This document shows, one piece after another, positions 45,407 to 51,781 of a DNA stretch of 64,000 nucleotides. The stretch is taken from positions 186,001-250,000 of the forward strand of contig CAJUQA010000002.1 in assembly GCA_910588375.1 (NCBI GenBank), written 5' to 3'. Within the stretch, counting starts at the first letter, position 1. Each line of letters opens with the position of its first letter. The stretch comes from an uncultured Odoribacter sp. (GTDB lineage: Bacteria; Bacteroidota; Bacteroidia; Bacteroidales; Marinifilaceae). The notes under the pieces were generated by a model. It was not told the DNA's origin. It ran no database searches and was given only the letters and a program-made list of their open reading frames with translations. A program made the position numbers and the translations under genes.

Positions 45407-45414
45407 CAAAGATA
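45407..45414 (-). promoter_or_regulatory. -7 element for purH and the elongasome genes
   Basis: Minus strand TATCTTTG, preceded by a long T tract (CTTCTTTTTTTTT), 48 bp upstream of the purH ATG. Matches TAnnTTTG; the -33 part is unclear. Confidence 0.5.
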
Positions 45415-45489
45415 AAAAAAAAGAAGATATTTTATCTATAATTTTACAGAACGTGCAATATTTTTATCTTCCCTGCTTTTGATATGTCA

Positions 45490-45975
45490 TTAATATCTGA
45501 TAATTAATATATTTCCAGCAACTTTTACAGGATAAACTTGAAGAGGTGCCACTCTCGTATTCTCTGTGTCATCATCTTCCGAATCCAAAGGAATGCCATA
45601 CGGGAGGAAAAAACGAGTTTCACAATTAGGACATCGGGCAATCTGTTCGCCGGACGTAATTTCAATGTGAGTATCTGCATCTATACACTCCGGACATGTA
45701 GCATCGTAACATTTATATTCGTCCATATCCGTTTGCATGACAATGATTCCGTTCCCATTATATCCCAACAACTTGCCGGACGGCGTAGAATAAAGAATGT
45801 ACATGGGGCGATTCGGAAAATTCAAATCACTATAATCCGCCCATCCTAAATTAATACGAGTATCAATAGGGGTGTAAGGTATCACCGTATTTCTCTTCAA
45901 ATCATTACTACAACTGAGAAATAAAGACAAAAACGGAGTAAATAATAAAAAAAACACTACTTTTGATTGCATCAT
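45490..45975 (-). CDS. Lipoprotein with Rieske-like fold and a CxxC..CxxC site
   Basis: 161 residues with a lipoprotein signal (VVFFLLFTPFLSLFLSC). Residues about 45-150 resemble the Rieske-type domain found in Bacteroidetes lipoproteins (LYSTPSGKLLGYNGNGIIVM, then EYKCYDATCPEC). At the position of the two Rieske boxes it has CPEC-x17-CPNC instead of the C-x-H and C-x2-H pairs, so the two histidines that define a Rieske cluster are absent. A zinc or Cys4 iron site is more likely. The function is unknown. Its promoter lies inside the divergent leader shared with the 46009 gene. Confidence 0.8.
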   Translation of the reverse strand: MMQSKVVFFLLFTPFLSLFLSCSNDLKRNTVIPYTPIDTRINLGWADYSDLNFPNRPMYILYSTPSGKLLGYNGNGIIVMQTDMDEYKCYDATCPECIDADTHIEITSGEQIARCPNCETRFFLPYGIPLDSEDDDTENTRVAPLQVYPVKVAGNILIIRY

Positions 45976-46002
45976 ACGACATATTAAATCCGTACAAATA
46001 TA
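45958..46002. promoter_or_regulatory. Back-to-back -7 elements of two divergent genes
   Basis: Plus strand TACTTTTG (45958-45965) precedes the gene at 46009 by 43 bp; minus strand TATATTTG (45995-46002) precedes the lipoprotein ATG (45975) by 19 bp. Both fit TAnnTTTG. The plus element overlaps the start of the lipoprotein's coding region, so the two promoters face each other across about 30 bp. Confidence 0.42.
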
Positions 46003-46008
46003 AAAACT

Positions 46009-46344
46009 ATGAGCGAAACAAACTCCTCTTCTGATTGGATATATATTCTTTTAACATTACTGACAGCTATTTTTAGCTTGGTAAAATCTCTGTCTAAAAA
46101 GAATAAAGAAAATGAATTCAAGTCATCTTCTGAAAACGACACAGAAGAACTCCCAAAACACATATGGGAAGAAATAACAACCGAGGAGTATGCTGACAAA
46201 GAAAAGCACGCTCTCTCTGAGGCATCAGAACAAGCACACCAGGAAGCTCCTGCACACGAAAATGAAGAAACAAACATAGAAGAAGAATTTGATTTAAAGA
46301 AAGCAATCATTTACAATGAAATTCTAAACAAGAAATTTCAATAG
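46009..46344 (+). CDS. Small single-pass membrane protein with acidic tail
   Basis: 111 residues. One membrane helix at about 10-28 (WIYILLTLLTAIFSLV), a basic stop-transfer (KSLSKKNKEN), then an acidic, glutamate-rich region and a conserved end FDLKKAIIYNEILNKKF. This combination, a membrane helix and the DLKKAxIYxEILN end, recurs in a small Bacteroidales family without known function. The end suggests a short docking motif. Divergent from the Rieske-like lipoprotein. Confidence 0.78.
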   Translation: MSETNSSSDWIYILLTLLTAIFSLVKSLSKKNKENEFKSSSENDTEELPKHIWEEITTEEYADKEKHALSEASEQAHQEAPAHENEETNIEEEFDLKKAIIYNEILNKKFQ

Positions 46345-46440
46345 TCCCATAAGTTGCTTATTATAAAACATATACTCTATTTTATTTCTTGTTTTTAGAT
46401 AAGCTTTTATACCTAAAATATAACTTCTTTTTTAAATACA

Positions 46441-46465
46441 TAATGAATTGTATAACAATTCATTA
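46441..46465. promoter_or_regulatory. Perfect 11 bp inverted repeat with 3 bp spacer
   Basis: TAATGAATTGT (46441-46451) and ACAATTCATTA (46455-46465) are perfectly complementary around ATA. It lies about 100 bp past the small membrane gene. No T-run follows on the plus strand, so an operator or a weak terminator are both possible. Confidence 0.4.
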
Positions 46466-46794
46466 AAAACATTCTTCAAATACACCTCCCTATTCAATTC
46501 CAAAATTATAAATTCTTATAGATGAATTATAAAAAATGCCCCAATAGCCTACTTTTTACACGAACGTTATTAAAAAAAAGACGTACCACATCATCCACAA
46601 TAGAAAACTCCCAACACCCTACAAAGCGAAAACTAACTTCCATTTCATTTTTTAAAATCAGAAAAACTTGATTTTTTTCTCGGAAAAGAATAAATTTACT
46701 TTATTCATTAAAAAAAGGCCCCAAAAAACAAACCCCACAAGACACCTTATTTATTTCAAAAAAATCATTTTTGTCCATTCACCACAGTCGACAA

Positions 46795-47028
46795 ATGAAG
46801 CAAAATAAAAATAATTATTTTACAAACTTATTTATTGTTGTCAGTTGGAAGTGCGTGCGAATGGTGGCGTGGTATTACTTATGTTACGGATGGGAAGGTA
46901 GTTACATCGTTTTGGAGGAGAATACATATTTACTTCTCATATCCACATTCTACTATAAAAGAAAAATAAGAAAAGAAGATTTTATCCAACAATTGGATGA
47001 ATTCAGACAAATCATCAGACAACATTAA
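46795..47028 (+). CDS. Possible small protein, unrecognised
   Basis: 77 codons from the ATG at 46795 (a TTG 24 bp upstream is in frame). Two features resemble a real protein: a hydrophobic, aromatic stretch (LFIVVSWKCVRMVAWYYLCY) and a charged helical end (RKIRKEDFIQQLDEFRQII). No relative is recognised and no ribosome binding site is visible. In such AT-rich DNA chance frames of this size occur, so confidence is low. Confidence 0.3.
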   Translation: MKQNKNNYFTNLFIVVSWKCVRMVAWYYLCYGWEGSYIVLEENTYLLLISTFYYKRKIRKEDFIQQLDEFRQIIRQH

Positions 47029-47160
47029 AATTCATTGTTTTATAATATATAATTTAAGAATAGCAGAAAACATCTCTTAAAACACAACTCAAAAGTATAA
47101 TAAGTTACATTTATAAGACCACTTTATCCACAACAACAAAATCATGGGAGAAAATTAAAA

Positions 47161-47200
47161 AGAGGATAGTGTTACTCCAAAAAGAATAGCACTATCCTCT
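47161..47200 (-). terminator. Terminator of the aminopeptidase gene
   Basis: AGAGGATAGTG (47161-47171) pairs perfectly with CACTATCCTCT (47190-47200). On the minus strand the stem is followed by TTTTTAATTTT. It lies 6 bp past the stop of the aminopeptidase gene. Confidence 0.87.
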
Positions 47201-47206
47201 TTTTGT

Positions 47207-48985
47207 TTAAATTTTGGAAGTCTTTTTTTGCAGCCACACTTTTTCTGGCTCTGTAAGATAAGGAGCAAGCTTGTCAAAAACCTGAGCATGATACCTATTT
47301 AGCCATTTTTTATCATCTTCACTCAACAAATCAATCAACATCCCTGAAACATCAAAATAACAGAGGGTTATCGTTTCAAAATTACACCACTCACCAAATT
47401 CATTTTTTCCTGCCTCTTGACAGACAATGAGATTTTCATGTCTTATTCCGTGTTGCCCCTCTCGGTACATCCCCGGTTCGTCGGAAGTAACCATTCCTGG
47501 AAGAATGGCTTGCGCCCGCCATGTCTGTCGTATATCCTGAGGTCCTTCATGAACACAAAGAAAATGCCCAACACCATGTCCGGTCCCATGTCCGTAATTC
47601 ATCATTTTATTCCATAAAGGCTGCCTTGCAACTATATCAATATTTGCACCGGTTGTACCCTTGGGAAATACACATCGAGCTAATGATATCATTCCTTTAA
47701 GCACCAAGGTATAATCCTCTTTTTCCTGTTGTGTCAATTCTCCCAAAGGAATGGTACGGGTGATATCTGTTGTACCATATAAATATTGCCCTCCCGAATC
47801 GACTAAATACAAGCCTTTGTTTTTCAAAACAACATCTTTTCCCGGAACTGCAGAATAATGCGGAAGTGCCGCGTTTTTCCCATAAGCAGAAATGGTATGA
47901 AAACTATCTGATACATAATCGGGACAGTTTGCACGCAACTCGGATAGTTTTTCAGCAGCCTCCGTTTCCGAAATCGGGCGACAAACCAACTCTTGCTCCA
48001 ACCAAAAGAAGAAACGAGTCATCGCAACACCATCCTTTATGCATGCCTTACGAAATCCCTCGAGCTCCACCTGATTTTTAATAGCTTTGTTTAATATAAT
48101 AGGAGACTCTATATCCGTAACCTTGAAGTTAGAGGCCAAATGGTTATACACAGCATAATTCAAAGTATGGAGATCTGCTAAAAAATGCGAACTCTTTTCC
48201 AATTCATCAAAAAACAAAAAAAGATGATGATAATCTCTGATTTCTACTTGGTTGCTTTCTAAAGAACTTATAACTTCCACAGGCAATTTGGAGCATTTGA
48301 TAAAAAAATAGGATTTTTCCCGTCCAACAACAGCATAATTGATTGCCACCGGATTATATGCGATATCATGACATCTGATATTAAACAACCACGCGATTTC
48401 GTCAAGACAACTAAAAAGAAAATAATCAGCCTGACATTTCTGTAATTTAGCCTGTATAGTAGCTATTTTATTTTGCACAGACTCTCCAGCATACCTTTCC
48501 TCTAATAAATAAACGGAAGAGATCGGGAGACCAGGTCTATCAAGCCAGATTTCTCCTAATAAATCGGGTTTTCCAACTAATTCTATATTTTTTACTGTCA
48601 ATACCTCTTTTAAATGCTCAACATCCCGTACGGACATACAAAAACTATCCATCCCCACCCGACATCCAGCTTGGAGAGTGTTAGACAACCATTCAGGATA
48701 ATCTACAGCACCAGGAACCCTTAGCTTATGCAGACTGATTTCAGTCCCGGCAAGTTGTTTCTCCGCTTGAATAAAATAACGAGTATCTGTCCACAATCCT
48801 GCATCATCCTTTGTTATAACAACTGTTCCAAAAGATCCGGTAAAACCGGAAATCCATTCACGTTGTTGCCATGCTTCCGGCAAATATTCACTGTTGTGAG
48901 GGTCAGTTCCGGATACAATGTAAGCATCCAATCCTTCACGTTCCATAATTTCACGTAAACGAGCTATTTTTTCCTGTATTGTCAT
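47207..48985 (-). CDS. Aminopeptidase P family protein (Xaa-Pro aminopeptidase, M24B)
   Basis: 592 residues, the long form with two creatinase-like N-terminal domains (residues about 1-300) before the pita-bread catalytic domain. Metal ligands are visible: D in LVDSGGQYLYGTTDITRT, H in HGTGHGVGHFLCVHEG, E in SDEPGMYREGQHGIRHENL. It removes an N-terminal residue before proline, in the cytoplasm; no signal peptide. Single-gene unit with its own promoter (49009-49038) and terminator. Confidence 0.93.
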   Translation of the reverse strand: MTIQEKIARLREIMEREGLDAYIVSGTDPHNSEYLPEAWQQREWISGFTGSFGTVVITKDDAGLWTDTRYFIQAEKQLAGTEISLHKLRVPGAVDYPEWLSNTLQAGCRVGMDSFCMSVRDVEHLKEVLTVKNIELVGKPDLLGEIWLDRPGLPISSVYLLEERYAGESVQNKIATIQAKLQKCQADYFLFSCLDEIAWLFNIRCHDIAYNPVAINYAVVGREKSYFFIKCSKLPVEVISSLESNQVEIRDYHHLFLFFDELEKSSHFLADLHTLNYAVYNHLASNFKVTDIESPIILNKAIKNQVELEGFRKACIKDGVAMTRFFFWLEQELVCRPISETEAAEKLSELRANCPDYVSDSFHTISAYGKNAALPHYSAVPGKDVVLKNKGLYLVDSGGQYLYGTTDITRTIPLGELTQQEKEDYTLVLKGMISLARCVFPKGTTGANIDIVARQPLWNKMMNYGHGTGHGVGHFLCVHEGPQDIRQTWRAQAILPGMVTSDEPGMYREGQHGIRHENLIVCQEAGKNEFGEWCNFETITLCYFDVSGMLIDLLSEDDKKWLNRYHAQVFDKLAPYLTEPEKVWLQKKTSKI

Positions 48986-49008
48986 AAGGTGTTATTTTTA
49001 TAATTTCT

Positions 49009-49038
49009 CAAATATAATAAGAATTTGGCAATAAGCAA
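49009..49038 (-). promoter_or_regulatory. Promoter of the aminopeptidase gene
   Basis: Minus strand: TTG (49036-49038), a 19 bp spacer, then TATATTTG (49009-49016). Spacing and both elements fit the Bacteroidetes consensus. The ATG is 24 bp downstream. Confidence 0.6.
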
Positions 49039-49527
49039 TTGAATGTTGTCAAGATGAAAGAGAGAAATGATCAAAGTATTTACATATATAATACGCATAG
49101 ACATTAAGTTTTAAAATTTAATCATGTTACATTTGTAATAAATACCTGCAACTAATAACTATACCGCACAGTCGTAATTTAGTCTTGGTTTTACCGCCTT
49201 ATTCATGGATATCAATGTATTGAAAACCAATTTTTTATATTGAATAACAAAAACATTCCATTTAAATATTTTCAATTAAAACAACCTCTAATCCTGCAGT
49301 CATCCCTAATTTTAATACAATGTGGATTTATAATTATTTAAAAACCATAGTTTTAAAGAAATTATATAAATAATAAATATAAATAAAAACTATGGCATTT
49401 CGGCACATTAAACCCGCATAAATAACTGAACATTATACACATATATAATTAAAGCCAAAATACAAAGCATAAGTGATTGGAAACGAATCTATTTTAAAAG
49501 AGGTTATATCCGAAGCATCTTCGTGTG
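49039..49527. other. AT-rich intergenic stretch before the XRE operators
   Basis: About 490 bp with no credible gene on either strand. Apart from one TTACATTTGTAA dyad (49127-49138) I see nothing in it beyond AT-rich sequence. Confidence 0.5.
49127..49138. promoter_or_regulatory. Distal operator-like dyad TTACATTTGTAA
   Basis: Same 12 bp dyad as the one at 49586, here about 400 bp upstream of the main cluster. It may be an auxiliary site. Confidence 0.45.
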
Positions 49528-49539
49528 TTACAATTGTAA
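49528..49539. promoter_or_regulatory. Operator-like dyad TTACAATTGTAA (perfect)
   Basis: A perfect palindrome where the -33 part of the regulator's promoter is expected, 23 bp upstream of the next dyad. Confidence 0.6.
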
Positions 49540-49550
49540 TAAATAGTATA

Positions 49551-49562
49551 TTACAGTTGTAA
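49551..49562. promoter_or_regulatory. Operator-like dyad TTACAGTTGTAA overlapping the -7
   Basis: Shares its last three bases with the -7 element TAACTTTG (49560-49567), so binding here would block transcription of the regulator. Confidence 0.6.
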
Positions 49563-49567
49563 CTTTG
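49560..49567 (+). promoter_or_regulatory. -7 element of the XRE regulator gene
   Basis: TAACTTTG fits TAnnTTTG. The ATG at 49645 is 77 bp downstream. TTG at 49535-49537 could be the -33 part, with a rather long 22 bp spacer. Confidence 0.5.
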
Positions 49568-49585
49568 ATTTTTAATTAATTTAGA

Positions 49586-49597
49586 TTACATTTGTAA
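49586..49597. promoter_or_regulatory. Operator-like dyad TTACATTTGTAA in the leader
   Basis: Lies just downstream of the probable transcription start, where a bound repressor would act as a roadblock. A degenerate fifth copy (TTACAATATGTA) follows at 49607-49618. Its overlap with the alternative ATG at 49597 argues against that longer start for the regulator. Confidence 0.58.
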
Positions 49598-49644
49598 TGT
49601 TTGAAATTACAATATGTATAAACACCGTCATTTTGTCAGCCTTA

Positions 49645-50070
49645 ATGAAAAACAGATTAAATGCCATTATTGAAGGAAAAGGCCTGAGTGCCACTAAATT
49701 TGCAACCTTAATTGATGCCAATCCCTCCGCCATTTCTCACCTATTGAAAGGCAGGAATAAACCGGGATATGATTTATTGGTGAGTATAGCCAAAGCTTTT
49801 CCGGACATCAGTATGGATTGGTTACTGACAGGAGAAGGAGAAATGTATAATTCATCTAAAAACAAAGGAAAAACAGAATCAGTAAAATCTACAACCTTAA
49901 ATCCGAAAGCAAAAGAAAGTAACGAATCTCAGCAAGAATATAGAGCAATGACCCAGAAACTTCCATCGCCGGAAATAGCTGCTATGGTTCCACCGATTCC
50001 CCAACAAAAAGAATTAAAACGGATTATTCTATTTTTTACAGACGGAAGCTTTGAAGATTATAATAAATAA
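49645..50070 (+). CDS. XRE-family helix-turn-helix transcriptional regulator
   Basis: 141 residues from the ATG at 49645 (MKNRLNAIIEGKGLSATKFA). Residues 1-60 are a lambda-repressor-like helix-turn-helix (ATLIDANPSAISHLLKGRNK spans the two helices), then ISMDWLLTGEGEMY, a polar linker and a conserved end RIILFFTDGSFEDY. This layout is common among single-domain Bacteroidales XRE regulators. There is no protease or ligand domain. Four TTACANTTGTAA dyads lie upstream, two of them placed to block its own promoter, so autorepression is likely. Convergent with pyrD. Confidence 0.88.
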   Translation: MKNRLNAIIEGKGLSATKFATLIDANPSAISHLLKGRNKPGYDLLVSIAKAFPDISMDWLLTGEGEMYNSSKNKGKTESVKSTTLNPKAKESNESQQEYRAMTQKLPSPEIAAMVPPIPQQKELKRIILFFTDGSFEDYNK

Positions 50071-50081
50071 TAAATGTCATG

Positions 50082-50116
50082 GAACTACAGAAAAAAGAAT
50101 GAATTTCCTGTAGTTC
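50082..50116. terminator. Hairpin between the XRE regulator and pyrD
   Basis: GAACTACAG (50082-50090) pairs with CTGTAGTTC (50108-50116) around a 17-base loop. It lies between two convergent stops. T-runs on either side are weak. Confidence 0.42.
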
Positions 50117-50126
50117 TCCGAAACTT

Positions 50127-51032
50127 TTAAATCAAGCCTACAATTTCCTTTACAGACTTAAAGCCATTTCTGTCCAAATAATCATTGATACCTTTTATAA
50201 CTTTTACAGTTATTGCCGGATCAATAAAATTGGCTGTACCTATCTGAATAGCTGAAGCCCCTGCCAACAAAAATTCAATAGCATCGGTGACATTCATTAT
50301 GCCTCCCAATCCCACAATCGGTATTTTAACAACTTTAGATACCTGCCATACCATACGCAGTGCAACCGGTTTTACACAAGCTCCGCTTAGCCCACCGGTT
50401 GCCGTACTGAGCAGCGGACGCCGTTTCTCAGCATCAATAGCCATCCCCATTAACGTATTAATCAAAGAAAGAGAATCAGCTCCTTCTGCTTCTGCCGTCA
50501 ACGCAATTTCCTGAATATCGGTAACGTTAGGGGACAATTTCACCATCAGATGTTTTTTATATACTTTTCTTACAGCTTTCACAACTTCCGCCACCGAAGA
50601 GCATCGTGTACCAAAAGCCATACCACCTTCTTTCACATTCGGACAGGAAATATTCAGTTCTATTCCCGGGATCCGATCCAGTGCATTTATTTTTTCCGCC
50701 GTCGCTACATAATCGGATATCGAAGTCCCGGAAACATTCACCAGGATATTGGTACGAATATCTTTGATTTCGGGATAAATATGATTTACAAAATAATCTA
50801 CACCCTTATTTTGCAATCCGACGGCATTCAGCATTCCCGAAGGCGTCTCGGCCATCCGGGGATAAGGATTACCTTCCCGGGGATGCAGGGTTGTTCCTTT
50901 CACAATAAAACCTCCTAAATCTGTCAGATTAATAAAATCTGCAAATTCAGTTCCATAGCCGAACGTACCGGAAGCTGTCAATACCGGATTTTTTAAATTC
51001 AGTCCGTTTAAATTTACATTCAATTCTGCCAT
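50127..51032 (-). CDS. pyrD: Dihydroorotate dehydrogenase B, catalytic subunit
   Basis: 301 residues, class 1B. FMN-barrel motifs: LTASGTFGYGTEF at the start, VNVSGTSISDYVA near 100, the catalytic cysteine in ELNISCPNVKEGGMAFG, and the FMN phosphate site in GLGGIMNVTDAIEFLLAGAS. It oxidises dihydroorotate to orotate for pyrimidine synthesis and passes electrons to PyrK. Its start overlaps the pyrK end by 13 bp, consistent with a stoichiometric complex. Confidence 0.96.
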   Translation of the reverse strand: MAELNVNLNGLNLKNPVLTASGTFGYGTEFADFINLTDLGGFIVKGTTLHPREGNPYPRMAETPSGMLNAVGLQNKGVDYFVNHIYPEIKDIRTNILVNVSGTSISDYVATAEKINALDRIPGIELNISCPNVKEGGMAFGTRCSSVAEVVKAVRKVYKKHLMVKLSPNVTDIQEIALTAEAEGADSLSLINTLMGMAIDAEKRRPLLSTATGGLSGACVKPVALRMVWQVSKVVKIPIVGLGGIMNVTDAIEFLLAGASAIQIGTANFIDPAITVKVIKGINDYLDRNGFKSVKEIVGLI

Positions 51033-51781
51033 TTCAAATCCTTTATGTTAAAAATCGGCCCTTCCGAACATACACATTTATGCCCTTCATGAGTGTCTGT
51101 CACACAACACAGACAGGCACCAATTCCGCAAGCCATCATATTTTCCAGAGATACTTCACATTCAATACTATTTTTATAAGCATACCCGGCAACTGCTTTC
51201 ATCATCACTTCCGGTCCACAACAAAAGATATGATCAAAATGTTGAGCCAATAAAGAATGTTGGGTCGGATATCCTTTTTCGCCATATGAACCGTCTTCTG
51301 TTGTGTAATACAACTCTGCATACTGTTCAAAATCTTCTTTGCGTACAATATCCTCCTTCGAACGTACCCCAATTAATACTACCGGACGAAGGCCCCGAGA
51401 TTTCATCTCTTTCGACAAATGGAACATAGGAGCGATTCCCACGCCGCCACCTACAAGCAAACAACGACCGGAATCTGGAATTGAAAATGAATTTCCCAAT
51501 GGAAGTATAATATTCAACTTTTCACCTTTCTTCAATTCTGCCAACTTTCGAGTTCCCGTTCCGGCTTTTTTTATCAACAAATAAAGTAACCCTTCAACAG
51601 GGTCTACATCATGAACAGAAATCGGACGCCGGAGGAATGTATCGGAAGAATTTTCCACTTTCACATTCACAAATTGCCCGGGATTGATAGGAGGGAGTTC
51701 ATCGGAATGAAGGGTTAGCAGAAACATACTGTCATTCAGCATTTCGTTTCCGACAACTACAAAATCAAGTATTTTTTTCAT
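51020..51781 (-). CDS. pyrK: Dihydroorotate dehydrogenase B, electron transfer subunit
   Basis: 253 residues from the ATG at 51779-51781, which overlaps the uvrA stop as ATGA; a longer start would run into uvrA. The FAD-binding RRPISVHDVD, NAD-binding GGGVGIAPMFHLSKEM, and [2Fe-2S] ligand set in CGIGACLCCVTDTHEG with a later C are all present. It moves electrons from PyrD to NAD+. Cotranscribed with pyrD downstream. Confidence 0.95.
   Translation of the reverse strand: MKKILDFVVVGNEMLNDSMFLLTLHSDELPPINPGQFVNVKVENSSDTFLRRPISVHDVDPVEGLLYLLIKKAGTGTRKLAELKKGEKLNIILPLGNSFSIPDSGRCLLVGGGVGIAPMFHLSKEMKSRGLRPVVLIGVRSKEDIVRKEDFEQYAELYYTTEDGSYGEKGYPTQHSLLAQHFDHIFCCGPEVMMKAVAGYAYKNSIECEVSLENMMACGIGACLCCVTDTHEGHKCVCSEGPIFNIKDLKWQN

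Larger units (their letters stand above)
46345..47160. other. AT-rich intergenic region
   Basis: About 800 bp, strongly AT-rich, with only one weak reading frame (listed separately) and one perfect inverted repeat. Near 47105-47116 TTACATTTATAA is one base from the dyad seen upstream of the XRE regulator. I see no RNA gene and no mobile-element ends. Confidence 0.5.
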
